Assembly (NCBI GenBank): GCA_030544235.1
Contig: CM060461.1
Span: forward strand, 8,005,449 to 8,069,448
Direction: 5' to 3'
Length of the DNA: 64,000 bases
DNA from: Lepturacanthus savala
Taxonomy: Eukaryota > Chordata > Actinopteri > Scombriformes > Trichiuridae
The notes beneath the pieces are model-generated. The model did not search any database. It was not told the DNA's origin and saw only the letters and a program-made list of their open reading frames with translations. The position numbers and the translations under genes are program-made. Below, one piece after another: positions 56,001-59,000 of the stretch (position 1 is the first letter of the stretch; the number at the start of each line of letters is the position of its first letter).

Positions 56001-59000
56001 TGTGCTGGAACCGGTTATAGTTAGGGTCATGTATTTGGTCACAAATCACAAGGGACAAGAGGGTCAGAGGCAGGTATACTTAAAAAATGTCTGAAATGAA
56101 GGGGATTAAGAGGGCAAGTTGGTACTCTAAGTTCGTAAGTTCTTTTCAGAACTTTTTTTTTTCTCTTACTTCACTGGAGCCACAGTTAGCCATGCTGCAA
56201 CCTGGGGACACCACACCAGGAGGCTTTCATCCACATTTTGGAGCGGGCAAAATAGCAGAAATATAAATACATAATATAAATAATAATAAATACAGAATAT
56301 CAGAAAATCCATATCAAAATATGTTTTAAGTAAATCCTATATAACTAGATGAAAGTGAGAAAAAAATAAAAGATCAAAGATATTTAATAGTAGTTTGTTT
56401 GCAGGGATTCATGTTGAATAACCCACATGCTGTACCTGAGGACCTTCCCGGTAACAGTAACACAAATACAAATATGGATTAATATTCCTATTACCCAACC
56501 CTAACCAAAACATTTTGTGACGGGTGCTGGACGGTGGAAAGTGAGTGAGGCAGATGAGAAACAGACAGAAGTTTCTCATCCTGCTAGTTCAACCATAAAC
56601 AATGATTCACTTTAAGGCCTAGAGCCCATCTGAGCCATTCTTCTGCCAAAGACTGTCCTGCTTGAGGGACAGCGTTTTGGAAAAGCCAAGTATGGAGTAA
56701 TGACAGACACATAAACAAACTATATTCGCCTGTCTCTCTCCCTCACTCCCCCACTCACACACATATGCTCATACTTTTATGCATGCGTGCACATGCAGTA
56801 CATATCAACATCCTTAAAAGCTTGAAGAATGGATATGCATGAAAATGGGGATGGGGGAAGGGGGGGGGTGATTTCACTTCACATATCGTGTGGCTTTTAT
56901 TTAAAAGAAAGGGGGAAAAAGGCGTTTGGGGGGCCGGTCAGTGAGCATATCTCTTAAACAGCTGTGCAATCTGAGCCAAGACTAAGCACACACTGATCAT
57001 ATTTTCCCCTAGCATTCACCCATCCCGATGCTTCCAGCTTTGACACCTGCTTATGCAATCTACAGCAAGCAAGGTAGCCATGTGCTCACAGCTAAAAGCA
57101 GCTTTAATGAGAAAACTTGCAGCAAACTTCAGTCATTAAAGGTCCTGTTTGTACGATTTTTGCGGCATCTAGCAAAATGGAGTTGGCAGAAATAGAGTAT
57201 AAGTATGTTAATTAATATATAATTCAATCAAAATAAGAATTGTTGTAGTTTCTCCCTCCATGGAGCTAGCCATGTTGCACCGCCTTGTTTCTACAGAAGG
57301 ACAAATAAAATGCTGGCTCTGGAGACAGCCCTTTGCTTTTTTTCTTCATTTTTCAATAGTTTTGAGGCCACTGCAGTTGATTCTTTCATCGGTGATCAAC
57401 TACTATATTTATAATCTCTATATCCATGTGATTTGCTTGCCAAAAACAATATCAGTCAGCAGTTTTCCAAATGTTTCCACAGCCTCCGAGGTAAACTGAA
57501 GAAAAGAGGTAGATTATACATGCCAAAGTATAACCCAGCAACAAATCCAACAGCAAATCAAGAACCTAACACACAGTTTACATCTACTTTTGCAAACTAT
57601 GTTTTATGTATAGGAATATACGATAGACTACCCAATAGAAGTCCCTCATGACTCAAGTTTGCCATCAGCGTAGTTAATTTATTGGCCAGTTGGTTGTAAC
57701 CTGCAAACTCACTAGATGAAAAAACTACACACTATACCTTTAACCTCTTAAAATGCACCCCTTGCACCAGCAAATGAGCATGCTCTAGCTCATGGCTATC
57801 AACCGTGATAATGTTGTGTCGTTTGAAGGCCCAGGCAATTGGCTATAAGATTTGGATGGTCTCGTCATGGGAGATTTATGTTGGGTCACACTGCTGTCCA
57901 TCAAACCAAAGGTGGTCAAACTTATAGTCAATCTTTATTGGTTCCAGATGGCTATCTACTGACCCCATACTTCGATTGGCTTGCACATTGTGTCAATTGA
58001 CGCAAAACAACTTTAAGACCATAATTATTTAATTATCTGCACATAGAAACCAACAACTGAAGCATAGTATTGTCATAAAGGACCGCTCCATACCACTAAT
58101 AGTGTGTCTTAAGAAGTAAAACAAATGAATGGCTACAAATTTGTGAATCTCACGCATGATAAACTGCCACAATTTCTTAATCTGTTAGACCTTAGAAAGC
58201 TGCAAATGTCTAGTTTTTGAAAAAATCTAAAGAAAGACAACTTGCCTCTTGTTGGATCCATTTACCAAAGTCACTGGTAATCTGATAACTAGCTGTCAAC
58301 ATTTTTAGTTGTCCACCACATGGACACCACTACATTATTCAGAAGAGCATATTGACCTAACACCTACAAAATGAAGCAGTCTGGGAATCCCAAGAATCAC
58401 TAAAAACTGCAATTCATGCATACAAGACTTAGGAATAACTGTTCTCCATAAAAGATAGTTGTTAACAATGTGAATCTAGAAAATAAGGCCAGCAGTCTTC
58501 CAAAGGTTTTCTTTCACAGCATCAAACGTAGTATACCTTCAGAAGAACAGATGTAGAATAGATGCCAAGGTTTTAGATCAAAAGCAACAACTCCTGAACC
58601 AAACACAAAACTTGCAAGCTTTGTTTTATTTATAGGAATTTACAGGACAATGACTGACCAAGTCCCTCATGGCCTGAAATATTCTGTGTTATTAACAATG
58701 CACAAGTAGCCAGTTTGCAATCAACAAATCTAAGTTTATTAAACTTGAAGTGGAAATAGTTACGGTTTAAGATATGGCTGAATTTCTTGTTTGGACCACC
58801 AAAGAATTGCTATTGTGTGATACGCTGATTAAAACCACCTTGTAATGTGCAAAAGCCCTCAACCCATTGGAACAAAAGCAATAATTTCTCTCCGGAAGAG
58901 AACAAACAAATTACCCAGTAATTTAACACTGCTTAGTGCAATATATGTTCAAAAAAAGAACATTCACAAACGCTAAATGGTTTGGAAGTAAATCCGAATT

